A stretch of DNA of 64,000 nt from JABDIP01 sp965250245 (GTDB lineage: Bacteria; Pseudomonadota; Alphaproteobacteria; DSM-16000; Inquilinaceae), in the NCBI GenBank assembly GCA_965250245.1, contig OZ252296.1, positions 1,178,001-1,242,000 of the forward strand, given 5' to 3'. This document shows, piece by piece, positions 1 through 8,647 of this stretch. Below the pieces are notes generated by a model, which was given only the letters and a program-made list of their open reading frames with translations, was not told the origin of the DNA and did no database searches. The translations under genes and the position numbers were made by a program. Numbering within the stretch: position 1 is the first letter of the stretch; each line of letters begins with the position of its first letter.

Positions 1-626
1 TCCGGCTGGTCGGCGTGCAGGGCCTCAAGCCATTCTCCGATCGGCGTTCCGTCCGGCCCGGTCCTGCCGCGCGCGCCGAGCCAGGTGAGCCAGAGCGTCG
101 AGATCAGCCCGCCCTTGCCGAAATTGCGCTCCTGGCGGGAGAACAGGTTGATCGTGAACAGCTGCAGCAGCAGGGAGGGCTTCAGCGACGGCTCCAGCGG
201 CAGCAGGTTTTCCCGGTCCGCGTCGGGATAGGTCGTGTAGCGGTGGTGATAGGTATGGCTGCTGGCGTAGTCGAACGGGTCCCACCAGCTGATGAGGCTG
301 AACAGGTACAGGAACACCTTGTTCAGCCGCTTGTTGCGGAACACCGTGCCGTGCCCGAGCTCATGCGGCGCGGTGCCCTTGAAGAAGCTGGCGATCGTGC
401 CGTGGGCGAACAGCGCCAGCGTGAAGGCGAGCCAGAGCTGCTGCGCCCAGAAGAGGTAGACCAGCGACCCCGTGGCCACGAACAGGGCCAGATGCCCCCC
501 GGCCTGGAACCAGCCCTCCCGGTCGCTTCGTTTCGAGAGCGCGCGCAGCCTGGCGCTGTCGATCGGGCAACGATACCAGTCGACGCGGATCGTCTTGCGG
601 ATTTCTGCAAGGGGTCGGTATGTCAC
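1..626 (-). CDS. Fatty acid desaturase, type 1 (partial, N-terminal part)
   Basis: This is the first ~208 residues of a membrane di-iron desaturase that inserts a double bond into an acyl chain; the 3' end lies outside the window. I see the first histidine box HELGH and the second box SHTYHH followed by RYTTYPDADRE, with hydrophobic stretches around them, as in PF00487 enzymes. The third histidine box is expected beyond the window edge. I chose a GTG start because the frame has a stop just upstream and GGGAGAG lies about 9 bases before the GTG. It diverges from a small acyl carrier protein gene 240 bp away. Substrate (fatty acid, carotenoid or sphingolipid-like) cannot be decided. Confidence 0.85.
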   Translation of the reverse strand, partial: MTYRPLAEIRKTIRVDWYRCPIDSARLRALSKRSDREGWFQAGGHLALFVATGSLVYLFWAQQLWLAFTLALFAHGTIASFFKGTAPHELGHGTVFRNKRLNKVFLYLFSLISWWDPFDYASSHTYHHRYTTYPDADRENLLPLEPSLKPSLLLQLFTINLFSRQERNFGKGGLISTLWLTWLGARGRTGPDGTPIGEWLEALHADQP

Positions 627-866
627 GAGGCCGGTTCTCTCCCGACGGCAGTATAGCGGCGTTCAGGCACGGCGGAAATCGCCGACGGTGCCTTCATGGG
701 CCGTCTCGACCGGCCTCGTCCCGCCGGGCGGTTTCCTTACTGCGGCGACCCGCAATCAACCATCTGATTCCGATGAGAAATCGGAGAGAGGCCTGTGATA
801 GCCGCAGTCCACAACGTCCAGACGTCGCGAATTGCATGGACCTTGAAGAGCGATAGGAACACGCCG

Positions 867-1145
867 ATGACTGTGCTGCTGTACAAGGACGACATCTGGA
901 ACGTCGAGGATCTCGCCGAGGGTGTCTGCGACATCCTGGCCCAGATCGTGGACCGGCCGGCCGGAACCATCCGGCTCGACACCGAGCTGGAAGAGGAGCT
1001 GGGGGTGGACTCCCTGGCGCTGGTCCAGACCCAGATCGGGATCGAGGACCATTTCGACATCGCCACGCCGGACATGGACGAAGCCACGCTGGAAACCCTG
1101 CGCACGGTCAAGGACCTGGTGCGCTGGGTCGCCCGGCACGCCTGA
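867..1145 (+). CDS. Acyl carrier protein (free-standing)
   Basis: A 92-residue acidic four-helix carrier protein. The phosphopantetheine site is visible as ELGVDSLALVQ with Ser49 as the attachment residue, and the length fits stand-alone ACPs (about 80-95). The ATG chosen is preceded by GATAGGAAC at a proper distance; an in-frame upstream start would add 24 residues that do not look like ACP. No acyltransferase, synthase or AcpS is next to it, so it is not the housekeeping acpP (which sits with fab genes) but a specialised carrier. The divergent desaturase is the only lipid gene nearby; a shared pathway is inference. Confidence 0.85.
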   Translation: MTVLLYKDDIWNVEDLAEGVCDILAQIVDRPAGTIRLDTELEEELGVDSLALVQTQIGIEDHFDIATPDMDEATLETLRTVKDLVRWVARHA

Positions 1146-1171
1146 TCCGGGACTGTTCCTGGGCGGTCTCT

Positions 1172-1567
1172 TCAGCCCTGGCCTTCCGAGGGCGTCATCC
1201 AGCCGATCGCGGCGCCGGCGGCGTCCTTGACGATGGCGATGCGCCCGACCTCCGGCACGTCGAAGGGCGGCCGGATGATCTCGCCGCCATTGGCTTCGAC
1301 CATGGCGACGCGCGCGTCGATATCGTCGACCGCGATATAGGCGAACCAGTGGTCCGGAACGCTGTCGAAGCCGGTGCCGGGCATCATCGGAAAGATGCCG
1401 CCGACCATGATCTCGCCCGCCTTGCAGACGACGTACTCACCGCCCTCGGCCATCGGCATGACGTCATAGGTCCAGCCCAGCGTCTCGGCATAGAAGGCCT
1501 TGGCCTTGTCGACATTCCAGGTGTTCAGCTCATTCCAGTAGAATCGTCCGTGCCACTCCGTCGACAT
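1172..1567 (-). CDS. VOC-family (glyoxalase/bleomycin-resistance-like) protein
   Basis: A 131-residue protein of the vicinal oxygen chelate fold, with two βαβββ halves: the first begins GRFYWNELNT and covers the FYAETLGW motif typical of the family, the second begins around HWFAYIAVDDID. The segment ending DAAGAAIGWM is the usual C-terminal strand pair. This subgroup has many members of unknown substrate and I cannot assign one. The ATG is chosen because GGGAGTGAG lies just upstream; a GTG nine bases earlier overlaps that ribosome site. It is convergent with the ACP gene, 26 bp apart, and downstream of nothing else on its strand within 60 bp except the dehydrogenase stop upstream. Confidence 0.8.
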   Translation of the reverse strand: MSTEWHGRFYWNELNTWNVDKAKAFYAETLGWTYDVMPMAEGGEYVVCKAGEIMVGGIFPMMPGTGFDSVPDHWFAYIAVDDIDARVAMVEANGGEIIRPPFDVPEVGRIAIVKDAAGAAIGWMTPSEGQG

Positions 1568-1627
1568 CGCTCTCACTCCCGTTGCATGCGATCGGCGTGC
1601 CGGCCGTCCTGCCCGGTCACCGCCGGA

Positions 1628-2695
1628 TCATAACTCGATTACCCGGCGCTCGCGGATCGACCGGTCGGCGGCCAGCACGATGCGCAGACTGTTGACGGCA
1701 TCGGCCATGTGATCGGACAGGTCGATATTCTCAAGGATGGCCTTTAGAAAATAGGCCTGCTCGCGCTCGCAGAGTTCGTCATGGCCTGGCTCGTCGGCCA
1801 TGGAGATCACTTCGTCCGGCTTTTCCAAAGCCCCGTCTTTGGAAAGGGCGGCATGGTGCAGGCGAATGGCGCTGGTCTTGGTGTGGGTCTCCATGTCGGC
1901 GGAGCCGCCGGCATCCTCGGCCATGACGATGCTGACGCAGCCCTTCGGCCCCATGATGTCCTTCACGAAGAACGCGACTTCGCTGATCATCGGCCCCCAG
2001 GCGGCTTCGTACCAGCCGACCGAGCCGTCGTCGAAGGTCACCTGCAGCTGGCCGTAATTGTACATGTCCGGCGCCACCTCGTCGCTGAGGCGGGCGCCGA
2101 TGCCGTGTACCCGGACCGGCTTGGCGCCGGTGATCAGGCACATGATGTCCACATAGTGCACGCCGCAATCGACGATCGGCGACAGGGTCTTCATCAGGTC
2201 CTTGTGCCAGGTCCAGGCCTCGCCGGTGCTCTGCTGGTTCAGGTTCATCCGCATGGCCAGCGGCTTGCCCAGGGTACGGGCGAGCTCCACCAGCTTGGTC
2301 CAGGAGGGGTGGTGGCGCAGGATGTATCCGACCACCAGCTTGCGGCCGGTGCGCCGCGCTGTCGCCACGACCCGCTCGGCGTCCTCCACGGTCTCGGCCA
2401 GCGGTTTCTCCACGAAGACATGGGCGCCGGCCTCCATGGCGGCGACGGCGAAATCCGCATGGGTGTCGGACCAGGTGTTGATCGACACCGCGTCAGGCTT
2501 CAGCTCCGCCAGCGCCTCGGCGAAATTCTCGAACCGCGGGATGTCGGCGTATTCGACCGGCAGGTCGTCGCGGCTCTTGACGCTCCGGGTGCACAGCCCG
2601 GCCAGTTCGAACCCGTCCAGCGTGTGATAGGCCTTGGCGTGGGAGAGCCCCATATGCCCCAGCCCGACCACCAAGACCCGTACCGTTCCGCTCAT
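1628..2695 (-). CDS. Gfo/Idh/MocA family oxidoreductase
   Basis: A 355-residue NAD(P)-dependent sugar or amino-sugar dehydrogenase. The N-terminal Rossmann fold opens with VVGLGHMGLSHAKAYH (GxGxxG), the EKPL motif with the catalytic lysine follows near residue 95, and the second domain has IVDCGVHYVDIM with the usual Asp and His. The start is set by GGAGGGG five bases upstream of ATG; the open frame runs on upstream but there it overlaps nagA. It is the last gene of the namZ-nagK-nagB-nagA run, 25 bp after nagA, which suggests an amino sugar or a related cyclitol/hexose substrate. The exact substrate is not predictable from sequence. Confidence 0.85.
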   Translation of the reverse strand: MSGTVRVLVVGLGHMGLSHAKAYHTLDGFELAGLCTRSVKSRDDLPVEYADIPRFENFAEALAELKPDAVSINTWSDTHADFAVAAMEAGAHVFVEKPLAETVEDAERVVATARRTGRKLVVGYILRHHPSWTKLVELARTLGKPLAMRMNLNQQSTGEAWTWHKDLMKTLSPIVDCGVHYVDIMCLITGAKPVRVHGIGARLSDEVAPDMYNYGQLQVTFDDGSVGWYEAAWGPMISEVAFFVKDIMGPKGCVSIVMAEDAGGSADMETHTKTSAIRLHHAALSKDGALEKPDEVISMADEPGHDELCEREQAYFLKAILENIDLSDHMADAVNSLRIVLAADRSIRERRVIEL

Positions 2696-2720
2696 CCGGT
2701 CCCCTCCGGCGTTCGTAGGT

Positions 2721-3872
2721 TCAGCGCGCCACGCCGCCGATCCAAGTGTCGATGACCGAGAGCTCCTCGTCCAGCAGCACGAGGTCGGCCTGATAACCGA
2801 CGGCGATGCGGCCGAGCCGGTCATCGAGACCCATGAAGGCGGCCGGGTAGAGGGATGCCATGCGCAGAGCTTCCTCCGGCGTCTGATGCAGCAGGTGAAC
2901 GGTGTTGCGGACCGCCGAGGCCATGTCCAGGTTCGAGCCGGCCAGCGTGTCCTCGGCCGTGGCCAGGCGGCCGTCGATCTCGCGGATGGTCTGGCCATAG
3001 AGGTCGAATGAGCGCTCCTCGGCGCCGACGAGACCCATCGCGTCCGTGACCAGGAACATCTTGCCCTGGGGCTTGGCCGCAATCGCCACCCGCAAAGCCA
3101 TCGGCGAGACGTGGACCGCGTCGGCGATCAGCCCGCACCAGCTCTCGGCATCGTCCAGTGCCGCGCCGACCACGCCGGGCTCCCGACTCTCCATCGGCGT
3201 CATGGCGTTGAACAGATGCGTGAAACCGGTGAGACCATGGAACAGCGCCATGACGATCCGGTCGGCGGTCGCGGCGGTATGGCCGGCGGCGACGCGCACG
3301 CCGGCGGTCTTGAGGTCGAGGATCATCCAGTCCGGCACCAGCTCCGGCGCCAGCGTGACCAGCGTGCGGCCGACGCCGAGGGAGGTCAGGATGGCGATGT
3401 CGTCGGGTTCGATCTGGCGGATCGCGTCTGCGCTGTGCACCCCCTTGCGCTCGACGTTGATGAACGGCCCCTCGATATGCACGCCGAGCACGCCCGGCAC
3501 GCCCTGGTCCATGGCCTCGCGCACCGCCGTCATGGCCGCGGGTATCGTCTCCGGCTGGTCGGTGATCAGCGTCGGCAGGAAGCCGGTCGTCCCGAATAGC
3601 CGGTGGGCCTCGCCGATGGCCCGAATGCCGTCGACGGACAGCGTGCTGTTGAACATCACGCCGCCGCCGCCATTGACCTGCAGGTCGATGAAGCCGGGCG
3701 CCAGCAGACCGCCACCGAGGTCGTGCCGCTTGGTTCCGGCGGGTATCGCGCCGGCCTCCACCACATCCACGATCATGCCGCCGCCGATCAGGACCGCGTG
3801 GTCCTCCAGGGTCTCGTCTCCGGTGAAGACCCGGCCGTCGGTCAGGGCCGTTTCGGGAGTCGGCGTCTTCAT
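2721..3872 (-). CDS. nagA: N-acetylglucosamine-6-phosphate deacetylase
   Basis: Deacetylates GlcNAc-6-phosphate to glucosamine-6-phosphate and acetate in the cytosol. The 383-residue protein has the amidohydrolase TIM barrel: HIEGPF at 132-137 (metal ligand Glu), GHTA with His198, FTHLFNAM at 217-224, a DAVHVSP segment with His254 and TDAMG with the catalytic Asp277. Length is that of the family. Its ATG overlaps the stop of the preceding SIS gene by four bases (ATGA), so the two are translationally coupled. Substrate should come both from imported GlcNAc and from MurQ acting on MurNAc-6-phosphate, both encoded next door. Confidence 0.95.
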   Translation of the reverse strand: MKTPTPETALTDGRVFTGDETLEDHAVLIGGGMIVDVVEAGAIPAGTKRHDLGGGLLAPGFIDLQVNGGGGVMFNSTLSVDGIRAIGEAHRLFGTTGFLPTLITDQPETIPAAMTAVREAMDQGVPGVLGVHIEGPFINVERKGVHSADAIRQIEPDDIAILTSLGVGRTLVTLAPELVPDWMILDLKTAGVRVAAGHTAATADRIVMALFHGLTGFTHLFNAMTPMESREPGVVGAALDDAESWCGLIADAVHVSPMALRVAIAAKPQGKMFLVTDAMGLVGAEERSFDLYGQTIREIDGRLATAEDTLAGSNLDMASAVRNTVHLLHQTPEEALRMASLYPAAFMGLDDRLGRIAVGYQADLVLLDEELSVIDTWIGGVAR

Positions 3873-4915
3873 CGGGTCAGCGTCACCTTGCGCAGGTGCC
3901 GCGGCTGGTCCGGGTTGAGGCCGCGGCGGACCGAGAGTCGCGCGGCGAGGCCGTAGAAGGTCTGGATCATGGCGATCGGGTCGGTCACCGGATGCACCGG
4001 CGGCGCCACCGGCAGCCGGCCCGGTTCCGGCCCGCCCGGCTCCGCCACGAAGACGTTGGCGTCGCGCCCGCGCAACTGCTCCACCAGGGCCCGCATGCCG
4101 TCGCGGGTCTCGTCCTCCTGGCTGAACACCAGCACCGGATAGTCCGCGTCGACCAGGGTGACCGGACCATGCTGCAGCTCCGCGGCGCTGAAGGACTCCG
4201 CGTGGATCGAGCAGGTCTCCTTCATCTTCAAGGCCGCCTCGTTGGCGATGGCGAAACCGAAGCCGCGCCCGACGACCAGCATGTCATGGATGTCCGACAG
4301 CGGTTCCAACGCCACGCCCCAATCCAGCGCCGCTGCCGTATGAAGCTGTTCCGGGACGCGGTCGAGCGCGGAGAGCAGGCCGGCATCCTCGCTCCAATGG
4401 GCGGTCAACTGGGCCAGCGCGGTCAGCGAGGCGATGAAGCTCTTGGTCGCGGCGACGCTGTGCTCCTCGCCGGCATGCAGCGGCAGCACCGCCTCACAGG
4501 CCTCCTCCAAGGGCGACCCGGGCGCATTGACCAGGGCCAGCGTGAAGGCGCCGGCCTCCCGCGCTGCCTCGGCCTGCCGCACCAGGTCCGGGCTGCGGCC
4601 GGATTGCGAGACCGCCAGGAACACCGCCCGGCTCATGTCCAGGGTCGCGCCGTACAGGGTGGCGACCGAGGGCGCGGCAGCGGCGGTGACGAGGCCAAGA
4701 CGGGTCTCGATCAGGTACTTCCCGAAGGTGGCCGCATGGGCCGAACTGCCGCGGGCGCTGGTGACGACGAAGCGGCGGTCGCCGACTCTCAGCGTCTTCG
4801 CCAGGGCCTGGACGTCCGCCCGATTGCGGTCCAGCTGCCCGGCAACCGCCTCCGGCGCCTGTTCCGCCTCGCGCAGCATCATCGGCGCCACACCCGTTGT
4901 CTCGCCCGTCGTCAC
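3869..4915 (-). CDS. nagB-II: SIS-domain glucosamine-6-phosphate deaminase (NagB-II type)
   Basis: A 348-residue protein of two SIS domains, equivalent to the isomerase half of GlmS without the glutaminase domain. Sugar-phosphate loops are visible as SARGSSAH near residue 53 and SQSGRSPD at 103-110, and the conserved ESFSAAELQHGP lies in the second domain. In several proteobacteria such stand-alone proteins replace classical NagB and convert glucosamine-6-phosphate to fructose-6-phosphate and ammonia. No classical nagB is nearby, which supports that role. Both ends overlap neighbours by four bases (ATGA), so the gene sits in a tightly coupled nag operon. Confidence 0.88.
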   Translation of the reverse strand: MTTGETTGVAPMMLREAEQAPEAVAGQLDRNRADVQALAKTLRVGDRRFVVTSARGSSAHAATFGKYLIETRLGLVTAAAAPSVATLYGATLDMSRAVFLAVSQSGRSPDLVRQAEAAREAGAFTLALVNAPGSPLEEACEAVLPLHAGEEHSVAATKSFIASLTALAQLTAHWSEDAGLLSALDRVPEQLHTAAALDWGVALEPLSDIHDMLVVGRGFGFAIANEAALKMKETCSIHAESFSAAELQHGPVTLVDADYPVLVFSQEDETRDGMRALVEQLRGRDANVFVAEPGGPEPGRLPVAPPVHPVTDPIAMIQTFYGLAARLSVRRGLNPDQPRHLRKVTLTR

Positions 4916-5796
4916 CGGTTCGCCGCCTTGCTTGTGGATTGCCGCGCCAAGAGGATTGCGCCGTCCAGGGCATCCCCGGCCGGCTCGACAATGGTGTCCT
5001 GCAATTGTGTCGGAAGCCAGGGCCGGATATGCGGCGCCAGCCCGCCCATCAACGCCAGCCGGCTGATGCCCGTGGCCAGCAGGGCGTCGGCCAGCAGCGT
5101 CGCCTCCGCGGCGCTCGCCTGCATCAGCTCCACGGCCAGCGGATCCTTCTCTGCGGCATGCGCGATCACGAGCGGTGCGATGGCCGCGTAGTCGCGGGGC
5201 TGCGCCTCGCTCTGCCAGGCAACAGCGGTGTCGGTGTCGTCGTCGAACCGCGCCATCACCGCCCGCGACAGCGCCGTCCCCGGCTCCACGCCGTCGGCGG
5301 TCAACAGCGCGCGGCGGATGGCCGTCAGGCCGAGCCAGGCCCCGCTGCCATGATCGGAGATCGGGAACCCCAGCCCGCCGATCCGGCGCGGCTGGCCGCC
5401 GACGATGGCCCAGCCGCAGGACCCGGTGCCCAGGATCAGGATCGCACCGTCCTCGCCGGCATGGGCGCCCAGGCAGGCGGTATGGGCATCGGTGGCCAGG
5501 GCGAAGGTCGCGAAGGGATGCGGATGTGCCAGGACCGCGTCGCGATCGCGCCGCTGACCGGTCCCGGCAAGGCCCAGCCCCGCATGCAGTTCGGACACCG
5601 CACTTTCGGCAAGACCCGCGGCGGCCATGGCCTTTCGCGTCGCGGCCAGGATCTCGCCGAAGGCCGGCTTGAGCCCGAAGCGCGGATTGGCGGTTCCGGC
5701 CTCGCCCTCGCCCAGTACCGTGTCCTTCGCGTCGACGATCCGCGCCCGGCAGGTTGTCGCGCCGCCGTCGATGCCGAGGAAAAGAAGGTCGCTCAT
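4912..5796 (-). CDS. BadF/BadG-type ATPase, N-acetylglucosamine (or MurNAc) kinase
   Basis: A 294-residue ASKHA-fold kinase. The phosphate-1 loop is GIDGGATT at residues 8-15, and GTGSCGW near residue 119 is the phosphate-2 motif; the length is that of NagK/MurK proteins. It should phosphorylate amino sugars at C6 in the cytosol. GlcNAc kinase is the default call, but the clostridial MurK of the same family accepts both MurNAc and GlcNAc, and here the gene overlaps the namZ-like gene by four bases (ATGA), so MurNAc must be considered. The start was set at the ATG inside that overlap; the longer frame has no coding character. Confidence 0.85.
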   Translation of the reverse strand: MSDLLFLGIDGGATTCRARIVDAKDTVLGEGEAGTANPRFGLKPAFGEILAATRKAMAAAGLAESAVSELHAGLGLAGTGQRRDRDAVLAHPHPFATFALATDAHTACLGAHAGEDGAILILGTGSCGWAIVGGQPRRIGGLGFPISDHGSGAWLGLTAIRRALLTADGVEPGTALSRAVMARFDDDTDTAVAWQSEAQPRDYAAIAPLVIAHAAEKDPLAVELMQASAAEATLLADALLATGISRLALMGGLAPHIRPWLPTQLQDTIVEPAGDALDGAILLARQSTSKAANR

Positions 5797-6941
5797 CCGG
5801 ATCCTGGATACAGCAGATGCGGCGCGATCCGTTGCCGGTAGTTGGCGTGGCCGGCCGACCATTCGGCGATCAGATCGGCCGGCGCGGCGCCGGCCGAGGC
5901 GCACCAGTCCCGCATCCTAGCGCCGCCGGCGAGGCAGTCGAGGAATTCGGTCGCGCCGATGAGCTCGGGCTGGGTGTCCCGCAGGTGGGCGAGGATCTCC
6001 AGCACGACCGGCAGGGCGCGATAGGACGCCCGATCGTGGATGTGCAATTCCACGCCGGCGCAGTCGAGATCGGCGTGCTTCGAGGCCGTCGGCCGGAAGG
6101 CGACCGGGCGCACCCGCAGGCCGGGCAGGTCGCGGTCGCGCAGCCGTGCGGCAAGCCCGGCACCATCCAGCCCGGGCGCGCCGATGATTGTGAAGGGACG
6201 GGTGGTGCCGCGGCCTTCGCTGAGCGCCGTGCCCTCGATCAGCACGGTCCCGCAATACGCCAGCGCCGAGGTTGGCGTCGGCAGGTTCGGCGACGGCGCG
6301 ATCCAGGCCGCGGCGGGATCGGCCGCCTGGCGGCGCCAGCCGGCGCAGGGCACCACCTCCGGCACCGGCAGGCGCTGCTCCGCACAGTAGAGGCGGGCGA
6401 TCTCGCCGAGTGTCAGCCCGTGCCGCAGCGGCAGGTCATACGCCGCGACGAAGGCCTCCGCGCCGGGCGCGACACCGCCGCCCTCGATCTCTCCGCCAAC
6501 GGGATTCGGCCGGTCGAGCACCACCAGCGGGATGCCGGCCTGCGCGGCGACGACGCATAGCCGAAGCAGCGTCGACAGATAGGTGAAGGCGCGGCATCCG
6601 GCATCGGGCAGGTCGAAGACCAGGACATCCAGGTCCGACAGATGATGCGGCTCGGGTCGGTCGCGCGGGCCGTACAGGGCGACGACGGGCAGGCCGCTGG
6701 CCGGGTCATGCCCATCCTCCAGCGCCTCGCCGGGCGCCGCGATGCCCGAGATCCCGTGCTCGGGCGCGAACAGGCGGACCGGCGGCGCCCCGGCGGCCGC
6801 CTCCAGCCGCTGCCAGGTCGGGATCAGCTCGCGATCGACGCTGGCGGCGTTGGCGACCAGTCCGATCCGGCGGCCGGCGAACAGGCCGCGATGCGCGTCA
6901 ATCGCATCCACGCCGGCGAGACCGGCCGTCCTATCGGCCAT
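5793..6941 (-). CDS. namZ: DUF1343 protein, NamZ-like exo-β-N-acetylmuramidase
   Basis: A 382-residue member of DUF1343, a family in which NamZ removes MurNAc from the non-reducing end of peptidoglycan fragments. Family landmarks: LFAPEHGISG with Glu61 and His62, SGLPVVALYG, LDVLVFDLPDAG, the stretch PSPNLPTPTSALAYCGT, and EGTALSEGRGTTRPF. The ATG is preceded by GAGGAGG, so the start is well defined, and the N-terminus has no signal peptide: it begins with a charged segment and goes straight into the fold. Characterised NamZ enzymes are exported, so this copy looks cytosolic. It is the first gene of the nag operon and diverges from murQ, 82 bp away. Confidence 0.85.
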   Translation of the reverse strand: MADRTAGLAGVDAIDAHRGLFAGRRIGLVANAASVDRELIPTWQRLEAAAGAPPVRLFAPEHGISGIAAPGEALEDGHDPASGLPVVALYGPRDRPEPHHLSDLDVLVFDLPDAGCRAFTYLSTLLRLCVVAAQAGIPLVVLDRPNPVGGEIEGGGVAPGAEAFVAAYDLPLRHGLTLGEIARLYCAEQRLPVPEVVPCAGWRRQAADPAAAWIAPSPNLPTPTSALAYCGTVLIEGTALSEGRGTTRPFTIIGAPGLDGAGLAARLRDRDLPGLRVRPVAFRPTASKHADLDCAGVELHIHDRASYRALPVVLEILAHLRDTQPELIGATEFLDCLAGGARMRDWCASAGAAPADLIAEWSAGHANYRQRIAPHLLYPGSG

Positions 6942-7023
6942 CGAACCTCCTCGCCATCCCCGCTGGCAGGCGATACCAATAGGCGCGCGACCGACCGCGC
7001 GGACCCGAAGAGGACAGACACCG

Positions 7024-7911
7024 ATGGGAACCGAGACCGTCAGCGAGGCCTTTCGCGGCATCGACACCTGGCCGGGCGAGCGGATCCTGGGCGCCATGCT
7101 GGACGGCAAGATCGCCGCCGTGGAGGCGGTGCGGGCGGGGCTGCCGACCCTGGACGCCGCCGCCCGGGAGGCCGTCGCCCGGCTGCAGCGCGGCGGCCGG
7201 CTGGTCTATGCCGGCGCCGGCACCTCCGGTCGCATCGCCTTGCAGGACGGGGTGGAACTGACCCCGACCTTCGGCTGGCCGGTCGAGCGGCTGGTCTATC
7301 TGATGGCCGGCGGCGCCCGCGCCCTCACCGAATCGGTCGAAGGTGCGGAGGACGACGCGCAGGCCGCCGCGGCGGAAGTCGACGCGGCCGGGATCGGCGC
7401 TGACGACGTGGTGCTGGCGCTCGCCGCCAGCGGCACGACGCCCTACACCGTGGCGGTGGCCCGACGCGCGCGGGAACGCGGGGCGCTGACCATCGGCATC
7501 GCCAACAATGCCGAAACGCCGCTGCTGGACGCGGCGGAGCATGCGGTGCTGCTGGAAACCGGCGCTGAGGTCATCGGCGGGTCGACGCGCATGAAGGCCG
7601 GCACCGCCCAGAAGGTCGTGCTGAACCTGTTCTCGTCGCTGGTGATGATCAAGCTTGGCCATGTCTATGACGGCTACATGGTCGACGTGCTGGCGACCAA
7701 TGACAAGCTTGTCCGCCGCAGCCGGCAGATGCTGATGGCGCTGACCGGCGCGGACGAGGCGACGGCGCGCGATGCGCTGGACAAGAGCGGCGGTCATGTG
7801 AAGACCGCGGTTCTGGTGGTGCGGGGCATCAGCCCGGAAGACGCCGCCCGGCATCTGGCAGCGTCGGGCGGCAACCTTCGGAATGCGCTGGCCGGTCTGG
7901 AGGAGTCCTGA
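7024..7911 (+). CDS. murQ: N-acetylmuramic acid 6-phosphate etherase
   Basis: Cleaves the lactyl ether of MurNAc-6-phosphate giving GlcNAc-6-phosphate and D-lactate. The 295-residue SIS-fold protein has GAGTSGRIA at 64-72, the DGVELTPTFG segment with Glu78 matching the catalytic glutamate region, SVEGAEDD near 104-111, and GSTRMKAGTAQK in the second half. The ATG is preceded by AGAGGA; longer in-frame starts run into the divergent promoter region. It faces away from namZ and ends 18 bp before the convergent outer-membrane gene. It links AnmK and the BadF kinase upstream in the pathway with NagA downstream. Confidence 0.96.
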   Translation: MGTETVSEAFRGIDTWPGERILGAMLDGKIAAVEAVRAGLPTLDAAAREAVARLQRGGRLVYAGAGTSGRIALQDGVELTPTFGWPVERLVYLMAGGARALTESVEGAEDDAQAAAAEVDAAGIGADDVVLALAASGTTPYTVAVARRARERGALTIGIANNAETPLLDAAEHAVLLETGAEVIGGSTRMKAGTAQKVVLNLFSSLVMIKLGHVYDGYMVDVLATNDKLVRRSRQMLMALTGADEATARDALDKSGGHVKTAVLVVRGISPEDAARHLAASGGNLRNALAGLEES

Positions 7912-7929
7912 CGGGGCGCCCCTGGCCGA

Positions 7930-8550
7930 CTAGAAGCCGAGGGTGAGGGTCACCAGGGCGCTGTGGTGCTCGTAATCGGTCTCAAGCGCACCGCCGCCGG
8001 AATGGCTGATCGAGAACTCCTCGGTCTCGTGGAACCGGTACTCGAACCCGATGGCCAGATTGCTCCCCAGGTCATAGTTGAACCCGGCCATGACCTGATA
8101 GGAGAAGGCCGTGTCGTGGTCGTCGAAGGTGACGAAGACGCCGCCGGCGCCGTCATCCTCGTGTCGGATATGAGTGGCGCCGAACCCGGCGCCGATATAG
8201 GGCACGATCACCAGGTTCGTGCGGATATCGAAGTATCCGTTGACCATCGCGCTGAACGCCTGGGATTCGCCATCGGCCGACACGCCCGACAATTCGTCGA
8301 TCTCGTTGTACCGGTAGGCGCCTTCCAGCTCGACCCGCAGATCGGCGATGGTCTCCGGGAAGAACCAGTTGTACCCGATGGCCGCGGACCCGACGAACCC
8401 GTCCTCGAAATCGAAGTCGCCGTAGATGTCTTCATCGATGGCTCCGTAGCCGCCGGCGAAGCGCAGATAGAGCCCCTCATCGGCCAGGGCGGCGGGGGAA
8501 ACGAGGCTGGCAAGGGCGGCGCAGGCGCACAGCCTGGCGATCGGTTTCAT
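7930..8550 (-). CDS. Outer-membrane β-barrel protein
   Basis: A 206-residue porin-like small barrel. Residues 1-23 form a signal peptide ending in AALA, and the mature part shows alternating hydrophobic strands with aromatic girdle residues, e.g. YLRFAGGYGAID, GSAAIGYNWFF, VELEGAYRYNE and IGFEYRF, ending in a terminal phenylalanine (LTLGF) as needed for outer-membrane insertion. This matches the OmpA-like/OMP_b-brl superfamily in size. GGAG lies eight bases before the ATG. It sits inside the cell-wall recycling island on its own strand between murQ and the serine hydrolase, but no function follows from the sequence. Confidence 0.75.
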   Translation of the reverse strand: MKPIARLCACAALASLVSPAALADEGLYLRFAGGYGAIDEDIYGDFDFEDGFVGSAAIGYNWFFPETIADLRVELEGAYRYNEIDELSGVSADGESQAFSAMVNGYFDIRTNLVIVPYIGAGFGATHIRHEDDGAGGVFVTFDDHDTAFSYQVMAGFNYDLGSNLAIGFEYRFHETEEFSISHSGGGALETDYEHHSALVTLTLGF

Positions 8551-8647
8551 GAGGCGACTCCGGACAGCAGGACACCGTGGTAAGCGGCCATCCGTGTCGC
8601 ACGGACATGGTTAACATTGCCTTACCGGTCCGGCGGAAACGGCGCTC

